In this document: in pieces, positions 42,894 to 51,993 of the stretch
Numbering within the stretch: the first letter of the stretch is position 1
How the letters are laid out: every line of letters starts with the position of its first letter
Source of the DNA: Acetobacterium wieringae
GTDB taxonomy: Bacteria > Bacillota > Clostridia > Eubacteriales > Eubacteriaceae
Direction of reading: 5' to 3'
DNA: 64,000 nucleotides
NCBI RefSeq assembly: GCF_001766835.1
Contig: NZ_LKEU01000023.1
Span: 1 to 64,000, forward strand
Made by a program: the position numbers and the translations under genes
The notes under the pieces: generated by a model
The model's input: only the letters and a program-made list of their open reading frames with translations
What the model was told of the DNA's origin: nothing
The model's database searches: none

Positions 42894-43604
42894 TCAGTGT
42901 TCATCAATTTCCAGCCCGGCCACAAAGCCGTCAATCAGATCCATATGCTGGGACATGGCAAAGGCGGCGTTTAAGGGCTCCTTTGCTTTCAGGGCGTTTA
43001 AGATATGGCGGTGCTGGGTGTCAATCACCGGTCCCCGGTCGGGATCATCGAGAATGGCAATCCGGATATCCTTGATCAGGGCTTCAATCAGGGTTGCCGA
43101 GGACTGCAGAACATTGCGGATCATCCGGTTTTCCGAAGCCAGGGCGATTTCGTAGTGGAAGCGCTTGTCCAGTTCGGCCCGAACCGTTTCGTCGGTTTCG
43201 GTTTCGATGGCATCACAAATTTTTTCCAGACTGGCAAACCGTTCCGGTGTCATTTTTTTCGCCGCCAGCTTGGCCGCCTCCGTTTCCAGGGCCCGCCGCA
43301 GCTCTTGCACTTCGCTGAGTTGACCGTTGCTGAGCCAGAACATAATCGTCAGCGGCTGGGTCAGGGTATCTTCAAAATTTTCGGCAATAAAATTGCCTTC
43401 ACCCTGCTGACAGACCACCAGACCGATCATCTCAAGGGCCCGGATCGCCTCCCGGATCGTCGCCCGGGATACCCCCAGCTGCTCCGCCCATTGCCGTTCC
43501 GAGGGCAGGCGGTCGCCGCTTTTTAAATTTCCCCGGATAATATTTTCTTTAATCTGCTCGAGGATCTGCAAATAGATTTTCGTATGGGCTATTTCTTTAA
43601 ACAT
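42894..43604 (-). CDS. lctA: FadR/FCD-type GntR regulator of the lactate operon
   Basis: A 236-residue regulator: winged helix (GDRLPSERQWAEQLGVSRATIREAIRALEMIG, then QGEGNFI) and an FCD ligand domain (about 90-225) with the metal-binding pattern DKRFHYEIALASENRMI and QHRHILNALKAK. It is transcribed away from lctBCDEF, and a dyad of the FCD-GntR type overlaps the start of the lct transcript. It corresponds to the regulator named lctA in Acetobacterium woodii. Lactate as inducer is inferred from that system and from LldR-type relatives. Confidence 0.88.
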   Translation of the reverse strand: MFKEIAHTKIYLQILEQIKENIIRGNLKSGDRLPSERQWAEQLGVSRATIREAIRALEMIGLVVCQQGEGNFIAENFEDTLTQPLTIMFWLSNGQLSEVQELRRALETEAAKLAAKKMTPERFASLEKICDAIETETDETVRAELDKRFHYEIALASENRMIRNVLQSSATLIEALIKDIRIAILDDPDRGPVIDTQHRHILNALKAKEPLNAAFAMSQHMDLIDGFVAGLEIDEH

Positions 43605-43734
43605 CTCAAAGTCACTTCATTTCATTCGATTTTTTATAAACATCATAATACACCATTTTACCACAGTCGCTTTTAAAATTCAAAAAGATCAAGAGTTGGT
43701 AAATAAATATTTCCTGAAAACGTTATTTTATTAC

Positions 43735-43795
43735 TTGACAAAGATTTACGAAAGACATATAATGGCAACAGGTTAGTGGTCTGACCACCAGACCA
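43735..43795 (+). promoter_or_regulatory. lct operon promoter and operator
   Basis: Both hexamers are perfect: TTGACA (43735-43740) and TATAAT (43758-43763), spaced 17. The predicted start is near 43770. A perfect dyad TGGTCTG-ACCAC-CAGACCA (43777-43795) lies just downstream, with the TGGT...ACCA pattern of FadR/LldR-type regulators. A repressor bound there would block a promoter that is otherwise at maximum strength. Confidence 0.85.
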
Positions 43796-43863
43796 ATAGT
43801 AGAATTTTATCAGAATTTTGTCAAGTGGTTTATGAATGGGTTTAAGAGGGTTTAACAGTTTTT

Positions 43864-43968
43864 GTCAACGGAAAATTCGGTTGACGGCGAAATTTGTCCA
43901 CCAGGAGTGAAGTCCTTGCTGTCTGTGCCAAAACGGACAGCAAAAGAAATTTCGCAGCGGTCTTCACT
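43864..43968 (+). promoter_or_regulatory. Structured leader of the lct operon with alternative stems
   Basis: The leader from about 43770 to the lctB start is roughly 290 nt. It contains hairpin P1 (GTCAAC 43864-43869 with GTTGAC 43880-43885); stem A (GCGAAATTT 43887-43895 with AAATTTCGC 43947-43955); stem B (AGTGAAG 43906-43912 with CTTCACT 43962-43968); and an inner hairpin (TTGCTGTC 43916-43923 with GACAGCAA 43936-43943). Stems A and B interleave, so they can only alternate or form a pseudoknot. The remaining leader up to the ribosome site shows no T-run terminator. This is an RNA-switch-like layout matching no family I recognise. Confidence 0.55.
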
Positions 43969-44064
43969 TAAACAATGATTAGTAGAATCAGGCGTTTGTC
44001 AAACTGGGCCCAAAGCTCACGGCAGCTCGCAATAATCAAAAAATTTATTTTATGGAGGGTGAGT

Positions 44065-44868
44065 ATGAAAATACTGGTATGTATCAAGCAGGTTCCCGGC
44101 ACGTCCAACGTCGAAGTGGATCCGGAAACAGGGGTTTTGATTCGGGATGGGGTTGAATCGAAGCTCAATCCCTATGATTTATATGGTCTGGAAACGGCAT
44201 TCCGTTTAAAAGAAGAGTTGGGCGGCACCATTACGACCTTGTCGATGGGGCCGATGCAAAGTAAAGAGGTGCTACTCGAATCCTTCTATATGGGCGCCGA
44301 CTCTGGCTGTTTATTATCAGACCGAAAATTTGGCGGTGCCGATGTCGTTGCCACCAGCTATACCCTGGCTCAGGGCGCCAAAAAACTGGGCGACTTTGAT
44401 CTGATCATCTGCGGCAAGCAGACCACTGATGGCGACACTGCCCAGGTCGGTCCGGAAATGGCCGAATTTTTGGGGATTCCCCACGTCACCAACGTCATTA
44501 AAATTCTGGTGGCCGATGAAGCGGGCCTGACTCTGCAAATGAATATGGAAGAATCCTTAGAAATCCAACGGGTCCCATACCCCTGTCTGATCACGGTTGA
44601 TAAGGACATTTACACCCCCCGGTTGCCATCTTATAAACGAAAACTGGAAATTTCCGAAAATCCCGAAATTACCGTTTTGACCCTGAAGGATATGTACGAC
44701 ACCGATGCCAAAAAATATGGTCTCAGCGGGTCGCCGACCCAGGTGGAGCGGATCTTCCCACCGGAAAGTAATGTTGAAAAAGTAAGCTTTGAGGGCGATG
44801 GAACCGTGCTGGCCCAGGCACTTCATGGCATTTTGACTGAAAAAAAATATCTGAGTAAAGATAATTAG
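44065..44868 (+). CDS. lctB: Electron-transfer flavoprotein beta subunit of lactate dehydrogenase complex
   Basis: A 267-residue EtfB: starts [19 protein letters not shown], with [42 protein letters not shown] and the typical [13 protein letters not shown]. With LctC and LctD it forms the bifurcating lactate dehydrogenase that oxidises lactate with NAD+ while taking electrons from reduced ferredoxin. ATG at 44065 follows GGAGGGTG; a longer reading from 43975 runs into the leader and is rejected. First gene of the lct operon, 19 bases before lctC. Confidence 0.94.
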   Translation: MKILVCIKQVPGTSNVEVDPETGVLIRDGVESKLNPYDLYGLETAFRLKEELGGTITTLSMGPMQSKEVLLESFYMGADSGCLLSDRKFGGADVVATSYTLAQGAKKLGDFDLIICGKQTTDGDTAQVGPEMAEFLGIPHVTNVIKILVADEAGLTLQMNMEESLEIQRVPYPCLITVDKDIYTPRLPSYKRKLEISENPEITVLTLKDMYDTDAKKYGLSGSPTQVERIFPPESNVEKVSFEGDGTVLAQALHGILTEKKYLSKDN

Positions 44869-44887
44869 GCAGGAAAGGAATAAAATC

Positions 44888-46144
44888 ATGGCAGGAATTA
44901 AAATAATTACCGAAAACGTCGATCAGAAAACCTTTGAGGCACTGGCAGAGATTTGCCCCTTTGATGCCTTTTCATATGTAAACGCTCGTCTGGAAGTCAC
45001 CGCCGCCTGTAAAATGTGCAAGATGTGTTTAAAAAACGGCCCCGCCGGGGTGCTTGAACTCGAAGAAGACGAAAAAATCAGTATCGACAAAAGCCTCTAC
45101 AAGGGTATTACCGTCTATGTCGATCACATTGAAGGAGTGATTCATCCGGTTACCTTTGAACTGATTGGCAAGGCCCGGGAACTGGCCGCCGTCATCGGTC
45201 ATCCGGTTTACGCCCTGTTTATGGGCACCAACATCACGGCCGAAGCCAGTGAGTTGCTTAGCTACGGGGTTGATAAAGTCTTTGTCTATGATCAGCCGGA
45301 GCTAAAGCATTTTGTGATTGAGCCCTATGCCAACGTCCTGGAAGACTTTATCGAAAAGGTTAAACCGTCTTCGATTTTAGTGGGTGCTACCAACGTCGGC
45401 CGGTCGCTGGCCCCCCGGGTGGCTGCCCGTTACCGCACTGGCCTGACCGCCGACTGCACCATTCTGGAAATGAAAGACAATACCGATCTGGTTCAGATCC
45501 GGCCAGCCTTCGGCGGCAATATCATGGCCCAGATTGTTACTGAAAACACCCGTCCTCAGTTTTGTACCGTCCGTTATAAAGTCTTCTCGGCTCCGGAACG
45601 GGTCGCCAATCCCTGGGGCAGCGTGGAAGTGATGGAAATTGGCAAAGACAAGCTGGTATCCGCCATTTCGGTGCTGGAAGTCATTAAAAAAGAAAAAGGG
45701 ATTGACCTGTCGGAAGCTGAAACCATTGTGGCCGTTGGCCGGGGCGTGAAATGCGAAAAGGATTTGGAGATGATCCAAGAGTTTGCTGAAAAAATCGGCG
45801 CCACCGTGGCCTGTACCCGGCCTGGTATCGAAGCTGGCTGGTTTGATGCCCGCCTGCAGATTGGCCTCAGCGGCCGAACCGTTAAACCGAAACTGATCAT
45901 CGCACTGGGGATTTCCGGGGCCGTTCAGTTTGCCGCCGGGATGCAGAATTCAGAATATATCATTGCCGTGAACAATGATCCTAAAGCACCGATCTTTAAC
46001 ATTGCCCATTGCGGCATGGTCGGCGATCTCTATGAGGTCATTCCGGAACTGTTAAAAATGATTGCCGATCCGGAAAGTGCTGCCGCCGGGAAAACCGTGG
46101 CAATGCCGGAAGCCATGGAAACACCAGAAAGGATGGTTGGCTAA
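44888..46144 (+). CDS. lctC: Electron-transfer flavoprotein alpha subunit with ferredoxin-like domain
   Basis: A 418-residue EtfA, longer than standard (about 320-340) because of an N-terminal iron-sulfur segment with four cysteines (CPFDAF, then [13 protein letters not shown]), as in Acetobacterium woodii LctC. The EtfA body includes [47 protein letters not shown] and the FAD-binding [22 protein letters not shown]. Part of the lactate dehydrogenase/Etf complex. One base separates its stop from lctD. Confidence 0.95.
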   Translation: MAGIKIITENVDQKTFEALAEICPFDAFSYVNARLEVTAACKMCKMCLKNGPAGVLELEEDEKISIDKSLYKGITVYVDHIEGVIHPVTFELIGKARELAAVIGHPVYALFMGTNITAEASELLSYGVDKVFVYDQPELKHFVIEPYANVLEDFIEKVKPSSILVGATNVGRSLAPRVAARYRTGLTADCTILEMKDNTDLVQIRPAFGGNIMAQIVTENTRPQFCTVRYKVFSAPERVANPWGSVEVMEIGKDKLVSAISVLEVIKKEKGIDLSEAETIVAVGRGVKCEKDLEMIQEFAEKIGATVACTRPGIEAGWFDARLQIGLSGRTVKPKLIIALGISGAVQFAAGMQNSEYIIAVNNDPKAPIFNIAHCGMVGDLYEVIPELLKMIADPESAAAGKTVAMPEAMETPERMVG

Positions 46145-46145
46145 G

Positions 46146-47546
46146 ATGAATTACAAAAAAGTGGAAACAAACGATATCGATTTTTTAAAGGCCCTGATTC
46201 CCGCCGAACGGATTTTTGTTGGCGATCAGATTGGTGAAGATTTTAGTCATGATGAGCTGGGTAGCATTCATTCCTATCCGGAAGTGCTGATCAAAGTCAC
46301 CACCACCGAAGAAGTTTCTAAAATCATGAAATATTCCTATGATCATAATATCCCAGTCGTCGTCCGGGGGTCCGGTACCGGCCTGGTGGGGGCCTGTGTG
46401 CCACTGTTTGGCGGGATCATGTTAGAAACCACGCTGATGAATAACATTCTTGAGCTGGACTCAGAAAACCTGACCGTTACCGTGGAACCCGGCGTCCTCT
46501 TAATGGAACTGTCGAAATTTGTGGAAGAGCACGATCTTTTTTACCCCCCCGATCCCGGTGAAAAATCGGCGACCATTGCCGGTAATATCAGCACCAACGC
46601 CGGTGGTATGCGGGCTGTCAAATACGGTGTCACCCGGGACTATGTCCGGGGTCTAACGGTGGTTCTGTCAAACGGTGAAATCATCGAGTTGGGCGGAAAA
46701 ATCGTTAAAAACAGCTCCGGTTACAGCTTAAAAGATCTGGTCGTCGGCTCCGAAGGAACCCTTTGTGTGATCACCAAGGCGATCTTAAAACTGCTGCCGC
46801 TGCCCAAGATGACCTTAAGCCTCTTGATTCCCTTTGATAATATCAGCGATGCCGCCGGAATTGTGCCCAAGATCATCAAATCCAAGGCGATCCCCACAGC
46901 CATCGAATTTATGGAACGCCAGACGATTCTCTTTGCTGAAGATTTCCTCGGTAAAAAATTCCCCGATTCTTCCAGCAATGCCTACATCCTCTTGACCTTT
47001 GATGGCAACTCCAGGGAACAGGTGGAAGCCGAATACGAAGTGGTGGCAAACCTTTGTCTGGCCGAAGGCGCCAAAGATGTCTATATTGTTGATACCGCCG
47101 AGCGGAAAGAATCGGTCTGGTCAGCCCGGGGCGCCTTTTTGGAAGCGATTAAAGCCTCGACCACCGAAATGGATGAGTGCGACGTGGTGGTACCGCGAAA
47201 TCGGATTGCCGAGTTTATTGAGTTTACCCATGAACTGGCTGCCGAAATGAATGTTCGGATTCCCAGCTTTGGGCATGCCGGTGACGGCAACCTGCATATC
47301 TATGTCTGTCGGGACCAGCTTGACCAACAGGCATGGGAAGCCAAGCTTAACGAAGCGATGGACCGGATGTATGCCAAGGCCCTGACTTTTAACGGACTGG
47401 TTTCCGGCGAACACGGCATCGGCTATGCCAAACGACAATATCTGCTCAACGATTTTGGCACAGAACATCTGGCCCTGATGGCTGGCATTAAACAAACCTT
47501 TGATCCGAAAAACCTTTTAAATCCTAAAAAAGTCTGTCAGATGTAG
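46146..47546 (+). CDS. lctD: FAD-linked lactate dehydrogenase
   Basis: A 466-residue GlcD/Dld-type flavoprotein. The N-terminal PCMH FAD domain has [49 protein letters not shown] and GSEGTLCVI. The C-terminal substrate domain has [16 protein letters not shown] (metal-binding histidines) and [15 protein letters not shown]. It oxidises lactate to pyruvate and passes electrons to EtfAB (LctBC) in the bifurcating complex; D-lactate is the expected isomer since a racemase is encoded downstream. ATG at 46146, one base after the lctC stop. Confidence 0.95.
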   Translation: MNYKKVETNDIDFLKALIPAERIFVGDQIGEDFSHDELGSIHSYPEVLIKVTTTEEVSKIMKYSYDHNIPVVVRGSGTGLVGACVPLFGGIMLETTLMNNILELDSENLTVTVEPGVLLMELSKFVEEHDLFYPPDPGEKSATIAGNISTNAGGMRAVKYGVTRDYVRGLTVVLSNGEIIELGGKIVKNSSGYSLKDLVVGSEGTLCVITKAILKLLPLPKMTLSLLIPFDNISDAAGIVPKIIKSKAIPTAIEFMERQTILFAEDFLGKKFPDSSSNAYILLTFDGNSREQVEAEYEVVANLCLAEGAKDVYIVDTAERKESVWSARGAFLEAIKASTTEMDECDVVVPRNRIAEFIEFTHELAAEMNVRIPSFGHAGDGNLHIYVCRDQLDQQAWEAKLNEAMDRMYAKALTFNGLVSGEHGIGYAKRQYLLNDFGTEHLALMAGIKQTFDPKNLLNPKKVCQM

Positions 47547-47554
47547 GAGGGCAT

Positions 47555-49096
47555 ATGGATAACCTGTTACTCTTCTTTATCGCCCTGATCCCGGTGATCT
47601 GGCTGATTGTCTCGCTGGGGGTCTTAAAGATCCCCGGCCAGAAGGCCTGTCCGATTGCCCTGGCGATGACCATTGGACTCAGTATTCTGGTCTGGCAGAT
47701 GCCGGTACTCGATAGCCTGACGGCTGCCCTGGAAGGGGCGGCGATGGCGATCTGGCCGATCTTCCTGGTCATTATTGCGGCCGTTTTTACCTATAACCTG
47801 GTGACCCACACCGGCGGCATGGAAACCATTAAAAAAATGATGAGCTCGGTCTCCACCGATCAGCGGATTCTGGTTTTAATTCTGGCCTGGGGTTTTGGTG
47901 GTTTTCTGGAAGCCATTGCCGGTTTTGGTACCGCCGTGGCGATTCCCGCCAGCATTCTGGCGGCCCTGGGCTTTAACCCGGTCTTTGCCGCCATCATCTG
48001 TCTGATTGCCAACACCACTCCGACGGCGTTCGGGGCCATCGGCTTGCCTGTCAGCACCCTGGCATCAGTTACTGGCCTCAATGTAAACGATTTGTCCTTT
48101 ACCATTGCCATCCAGTTGTTTGTGATGATTGTAATTATTCCGTTCATCCTGGTCAGCATTACCGGCAAAAGTGTCAAAGCCATAAAAGGGGTCTTCCTGA
48201 TTACCCTGATGGCTGGTTTATCCTTCGGCTTACCGCAGATTTTTGTCGCTAAGTATTTAGGCGCCGAACTGCCAGCGATTGTCGGCTCGGTCATCTGTAT
48301 GGCGGTGGTGATTACCATGGCCAAGGTCTTTTATAAGGATACCGCTGCTAAAAATATCGAAAAGATTCCGCTCAAGACCGCCGTTATGGCCTGGCTTCCC
48401 TTTATTCTGGTCTTTGCCATTATTATTCTCTGTTCGTCGCTGTTCCCGGCCATCAACGGGCTGCTTAAACAAGTCAGCACCACGGTGCAGATTTACACCG
48501 GCCCCCACGGCAAGCCGATGACCTTCTATTGGCTGGCCACCCCGGGAACCCTGATTATCATCGCCACCTATCTGGGCGGCCTGATTCAAGGCGTCAAGTT
48601 CGGGACGATTTCCACGATCCTTGGCAAAACCGTCAAGCAGATGTTTAAATCGGCGATTACGATCATGTCGATTGTGGCGCTGGCCAAGGTGATGGGTTAC
48701 AGCGGCATGATTGGCGTCATTGCCCAGATTCTGGTGCTGGTCACCGGCGATTTCTACCCCCTGATTGCGCCGCTGATCGGGGCCCTGGGGACCTTTGTTA
48801 CCGGCAGTGACACATCCGCCAACGTCCTCTTTGGCGGGCTTCAGGTCGAGGCCGCCAACGCCATCGGCATGAGTCCCTACTGGCTGGCCGCCGCCAACAC
48901 CGCTGGTGCCACCGCCGGCAAGATGATCTCACCCCAGAGTATTGCCGTGGCCACCGCCGCCACCGGGATTATTGGCAGCGAGGGCAAGATTCTCCAGGCC
49001 ACGATGAAGGTTTGCGCCGTCTATGTCATCATCATCGGACTGGTGGTCTATTTCGGAGCACCGCTGATTGTCGGGCTGTTGAGCACCTTTGGATAA
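47555..49096 (+). CDS. lctE: L-lactate permease
   Basis: A 513-residue LctP-family transporter with about 12-13 membrane helices, importing lactate with protons. Family signatures: WGFGGFLEAIAGFGTAVAIPASILAALGF, NTTPTAFGAIGLPV, GSDTSANVLFGGLQVEAA and the C-terminal NTAGATAGKMISPQSIAVA. AGGAGG precedes the ATG, 8 bases after lctD. The operon is interrupted behind it by a 235-base gap containing a repeat element and a hairpin before the racemase. Confidence 0.95.
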   Translation: MDNLLLFFIALIPVIWLIVSLGVLKIPGQKACPIALAMTIGLSILVWQMPVLDSLTAALEGAAMAIWPIFLVIIAAVFTYNLVTHTGGMETIKKMMSSVSTDQRILVLILAWGFGGFLEAIAGFGTAVAIPASILAALGFNPVFAAIICLIANTTPTAFGAIGLPVSTLASVTGLNVNDLSFTIAIQLFVMIVIIPFILVSITGKSVKAIKGVFLITLMAGLSFGLPQIFVAKYLGAELPAIVGSVICMAVVITMAKVFYKDTAAKNIEKIPLKTAVMAWLPFILVFAIIILCSSLFPAINGLLKQVSTTVQIYTGPHGKPMTFYWLATPGTLIIIATYLGGLIQGVKFGTISTILGKTVKQMFKSAITIMSIVALAKVMGYSGMIGVIAQILVLVTGDFYPLIAPLIGALGTFVTGSDTSANVLFGGLQVEAANAIGMSPYWLAAANTAGATAGKMISPQSIAVATAATGIIGSEGKILQATMKVCAVYVIIIGLVVYFGAPLIVGLLSTFG

Positions 49097-49123
49097 TTCG
49101 TATGTCAAATGAAAAAAGTAACG

Positions 49124-49223
49124 TATCAGTTGAATGAAATATTGCAATGTAGGGGCGATCCGTGATCGCCCGTCACTGCTCAAATGCCATATGAATCGAT
49201 GAAGTACTTAAACTCAACTGATA
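49124..49223. repeat. 100-bp MITE-like element
   Basis: Terminal inverted repeats TATCAGTTGA (49124-49133) and TCAACTGATA (49214-49223) bound a 100-base segment. In its middle is a perfect GC-rich hairpin GGGCGATC-CGT-GATCGCCC (49153-49171) preceded by TGTAGG. No ORF inside. The shape is that of a miniature inverted-repeat element inserted between lctE and lctF. Confidence 0.6.
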
Positions 49224-49270
49224 TCAAATAAAAGAAAAATTAAATAAAGAGAAGTCATCTTTGAAAGTTA

Positions 49271-49308
49271 AGACATTAGCAGAAATTAGAATTCTGTTAA
49301 TGTCTTTC
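49271..49308 (+). terminator. Strong hairpin before lctF
   Basis: A 14-bp stem (49271-49284 with 49292-49305, one G-T pair) and 7-base loop ending in TCTTTCGTC, 27 bases before the lctF start. It could reduce read-through into the racemase gene or stabilise processed ends; the T run is short. Confidence 0.6.
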
Positions 49309-49331
49309 GTCTAATCAGAAAGGATACGTTT

Positions 49332-50603
49332 ATGGAAATCAAAATACCTTATGGAAAAGAAAAACAAGCGTTGGTGCTTGATGAGGCGTGCCTAAATGGC
49401 GTGTTGCTCTCGCAGATTGAAGACTATCATCCCGAGCAAACTGAGAGCGAGTTGGTGGCAGCAGCGATTGCTAACCCCGAGGGCTCAGAGCCGCTTTGTC
49501 AGCTGGCCGTGGGCAAACAAAAGATCGTGATTATTGCCAGTGACCATACCCGGCCGGTGCCCAGTAAAATTATTATGCCGCTGATGCTAAAAGAAATCCG
49601 CCGGGGCAATCCCGATGCGGAGATCACCATCTTGATTGCCACCGGTTTTCACCGTCTGACCACCCGGGAGGAACTGGTCGGCAAATTTGGCGAAACCATT
49701 GTTGATAGCGAAAAAATCGTCGTCCATGATTCCGGCGATGACGGCAGCCTGGTGGAAATCGGCACCCTGCCCTCCGGCGGGGCGCTGATCATCAACAAGT
49801 TAGCAGCGGAGGCTGATCTGCTGGTTTCGGAAGGCTTTATTGAGCCCCATTTCTTTGCCGGTTTTTCCGGCGGCCGGAAGAGCGTGCTGCCGGGTATTGC
49901 CAGCCGCATCAGTGTGCTGGCCAATCATTGCGGTGAATTCATTGCCCATCCTAAGGCCCGGACCGGGGTGATTGAGGGAAATCCCCTCCATATCGATATG
50001 CTCTACGCCGCCCGCACCGCCAAGCTGGCCTTTGTGGTCAATGTCGTGATCAATTCTGAAAAAGAGGTGATCTATGCCGTCGCCGGGGATTGCGATGCCG
50101 CCCACATCAAGGGCCGGACCTTTCTCGAAAAACTCTGCAAGGTCAAGGCCACCCCCAGCGATATCGTCATCACCAGCAACGGCGGCTACCCGCTGGATCA
50201 GAACATTTATCAGGCCGTCAAAGGGATGACCGCTGCTGAAGCCGCCGTCAAGCCCGGCGGGGTGATTATCATGCTGGCCAAGTCAGGCGATGGCCACGGC
50301 GGGGCCGCCTTTTTTAACACCTTCCGGGATGAGAAAAATCTGGAAAAAATGCTGGCCGGTTTTGTCAGCACCCCCCGCAACGAAACCATCCCCGATCAGT
50401 GGGAAGCTCAGATCCTGGCCCGGATTCTTTTAAAAGCCAAGGTCATTTATATCTCGGCTGCCCCGGATGAGATGATTAAAGAATTCCAGATGACCCCGGC
50501 CAAGGATGTCAATGCGGCGCTGGCAATGGCAAGAGCGTATCTGAACAATGAAGCCGCCACCGTCACGGTGATCCCCGATGGGGTGGCGGTGATTGTGGAG
50601 TAA
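49332..50603 (+). CDS. lctF: Lactate racemase (LarA family)
   Basis: A 423-residue LarA-type protein (DUF2088 N-terminal domain) interconverting D- and L-lactate with the nickel-pincer cofactor. Motifs: ASDHTRPVPSKIIMPLML, ATGFHRLT with a catalytic histidine, EPHFFAGFSGGRKSVLPGIA containing the pincer-bound lysine, and SNGGYPLDQNIYQAVKGM. Enzymes that build the cofactor (LarB, LarC, LarE) are not in the window. It supplies the isomer used by LctD. GAAAGGA precedes the ATG; transcription from lctE must pass a repeat element and hairpin. Confidence 0.93.
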   Translation: MEIKIPYGKEKQALVLDEACLNGVLLSQIEDYHPEQTESELVAAAIANPEGSEPLCQLAVGKQKIVIIASDHTRPVPSKIIMPLMLKEIRRGNPDAEITILIATGFHRLTTREELVGKFGETIVDSEKIVVHDSGDDGSLVEIGTLPSGGALIINKLAAEADLLVSEGFIEPHFFAGFSGGRKSVLPGIASRISVLANHCGEFIAHPKARTGVIEGNPLHIDMLYAARTAKLAFVVNVVINSEKEVIYAVAGDCDAAHIKGRTFLEKLCKVKATPSDIVITSNGGYPLDQNIYQAVKGMTAAEAAVKPGGVIIMLAKSGDGHGGAAFFNTFRDEKNLEKMLAGFVSTPRNETIPDQWEAQILARILLKAKVIYISAAPDEMIKEFQMTPAKDVNAALAMARAYLNNEAATVTVIPDGVAVIVE

Positions 50604-50672
50604 AAAAACCGAAAGGGAAAAAGCCCATTTCTTAAATTTGAAGCAGTAGGCTTTACAGATGATGAGTAGCAT

Positions 50673-50703
50673 GGTACAATTATTTGTACAAGATATAGTA
50701 CAA
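50673..50703 (+). promoter_or_regulatory. YefM-type operator
   Basis: Three GTACAA motifs in 31 bases: GGTACAA (50673-50679), the palindrome TTGTACAA (50684-50691), and AGTACAA (50697-50703). TGTACA-core repeats are the known binding pattern of YefM in yefM-yoeB promoters, so autoregulation is expected. Confidence 0.7.
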
Positions 50704-50725
50704 ATAAGAATATGAGGTGGAAAAA

Positions 50726-50989
50726 ATGTTAGCCGTAAATTATTCAACCATTCGCAGTAAGTTAAAAGATTATTGTGATAAAGCCACCGACGAAAATGAG
50801 ACTGTCATTGTAACCCGTAAGGATGAAAAGAATGTGGTCATTATGAGCCTGGATAAATACAACGAAATCATGAGAACGGCCCGTAATGCCGAATATCTTG
50901 ATATGATTGACCGCAGCATCGAACAAGTCAGACAGGGCAAAGTGGTTGTCAAATCAATGGCCGAGTTAGAGGCGCTGGCTGATGAGTAA
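50726..50989 (+). CDS. yefM: YefM/Phd-family antitoxin
   Basis: An 87-residue antitoxin: DNA-binding N-terminal domain (MLAVNYSTIRSKLKDYCDKA, ETVIVTRKDEKNVVIMSLDKYN) and a flexible acidic tail that wraps the toxin. ATG at 50726 has GAGGTGG upstream. Its end overlaps the yoeB start by 8 bases, the usual arrangement ensuring antitoxin is made first. Confidence 0.92.
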   Translation: MLAVNYSTIRSKLKDYCDKATDENETVIVTRKDEKNVVIMSLDKYNEIMRTARNAEYLDMIDRSIEQVRQGKVVVKSMAELEALADE

Positions 50990-51242
50990 TCTGACCTTTT
51001 CGGATAAGGGCTGGGAAGACTATCTCTATTGGCAATTGACCGATAAAAAGATGTTGCGGAGAATAAATGAATTGCTAAAAGATATTCAACGAAATGGCTA
51101 TACCGGAATTGGTAAGCCTGAGCCCCTGAAGTATCGTAAAGCATGGAGCCGGCGCATCGATTTGGAACACCGTCTGGTCTATGCCCTGGATGAAGATGGA
51201 AATATTTATATTCTTTCGCTCAAAGGACATTATCAGGATTAA
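50982..51242 (+). CDS. yoeB: YoeB-family mRNA interferase toxin
   Basis: An 86-residue RelE-superfamily toxin that cleaves mRNA at the ribosome. Catalytic-region motifs: GKPEPLKYRKAWSRRIDLEHRLVY (Glu and Arg residues) and the C-terminal LKGHYQD containing the His-Tyr pair. Forms a standard type II module with the overlapping YefM antitoxin. A strong terminator follows. Confidence 0.93.
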   Translation: MSNLTFSDKGWEDYLYWQLTDKKMLRRINELLKDIQRNGYTGIGKPEPLKYRKAWSRRIDLEHRLVYALDEDGNIYILSLKGHYQD

Positions 51243-51247
51243 AAAAA

Positions 51248-51287
51248 AGCGAGGTTTAAGCGGTTAAGCTTAGACCTCGCTATTTTT
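51248..51287. terminator. Bidirectional terminator
   Basis: AGCGAGGTTTAAGC / GCTTAGACCTCGCT (one mismatch) with A and T runs between yoeB and the convergent oxidase-like gene. Confidence 0.88.
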
Positions 51288-51301
51288 ATAAAGCGGTAAA
51301 C

Positions 51302-51727
51302 TTATAATTCACCCTGCTCAGCGGCCACCGGGCCATCGAGCAGCAGATAGGACGTTAGCTTAATCGCAAAGACAAGGCTGTCGGGATGATTAAGAATTTC
51401 TGCCAGTTCCGGATGTTTTTCGGCGAACGTGGTCTTGATCGGGAGGACTTTGGCATCGGTCAGGGGCGTAAATAAACCGGCAAAGGTCACCGAAACGATG
51501 TTGGCTCCCTGGCCTTGGTGCTGGCGGCTATCGACCAGGACACTGACCCGGGGATTGGCCAGCAGATTCTTAAATTTGCGCGACTCCCGGGTGGAGACCA
51601 GATAAAGTGTCCCCAGATCGTCGCTGGGCAGATAGGTCATCAACGAGCAATAGGGGTTGCCCGCGGCTTCGGTACATAAAACACAGAGGGAATTGTCGCG
51701 CAGAAGCGATTCCAGTTTAGCTAACAT
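51302..51727 (-). CDS. Pyridoxamine 5'-phosphate oxidase-like flavin protein
   Basis: A 141-residue split-barrel protein of the PNPOx-like superfamily, likely binding FMN or a related cofactor: SLCVLCTEAAGNPYCSLMTYLPSDD, LYLVSTRESRKFKNLLANPRVSVLVDSR, NIVSVTFAGLFTPL. Members include general stress proteins; the substrate cannot be read. ATG at 51727 follows GGTGG; the longer reading to 51832 lacks a site and is rejected. Confidence 0.82.
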   Translation of the reverse strand: MLAKLESLLRDNSLCVLCTEAAGNPYCSLMTYLPSDDLGTLYLVSTRESRKFKNLLANPRVSVLVDSRQHQGQGANIVSVTFAGLFTPLTDAKVLPIKTTFAEKHPELAEILNHPDSLVFAIKLTSYLLLDGPVAAEQGEL

Positions 51728-51993
51728 ATTACCACCTTTCATCAGCGGGAGGAAGGGGAAGCCATCCTCTGGGCCGCATAAATAAATTTTGACAGGCCAG
51801 GGATGGTTCTTCTGAACCACCCGGATAATCACCGTAAAGGAATCCTTAACGGTTGCGGATGTTAATCTGATTATAGCACAGGTAGGTAGCCTTGGGTAAA
51901 AAATCAGCTTGAATGGGTGGGGTGGTGATGATTAATCAGCTGGAAACGGGGTATAACATAAACACCATAAACTAATTTTACAGGAGGTGCACG

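Noticed and set aside
43975..44064. N-terminal extension of LctB
   Set aside because: It lies in the leader; the EtfB N-terminus MKILVCIKQ begins at 44065 with GGAGGGTG upstream.
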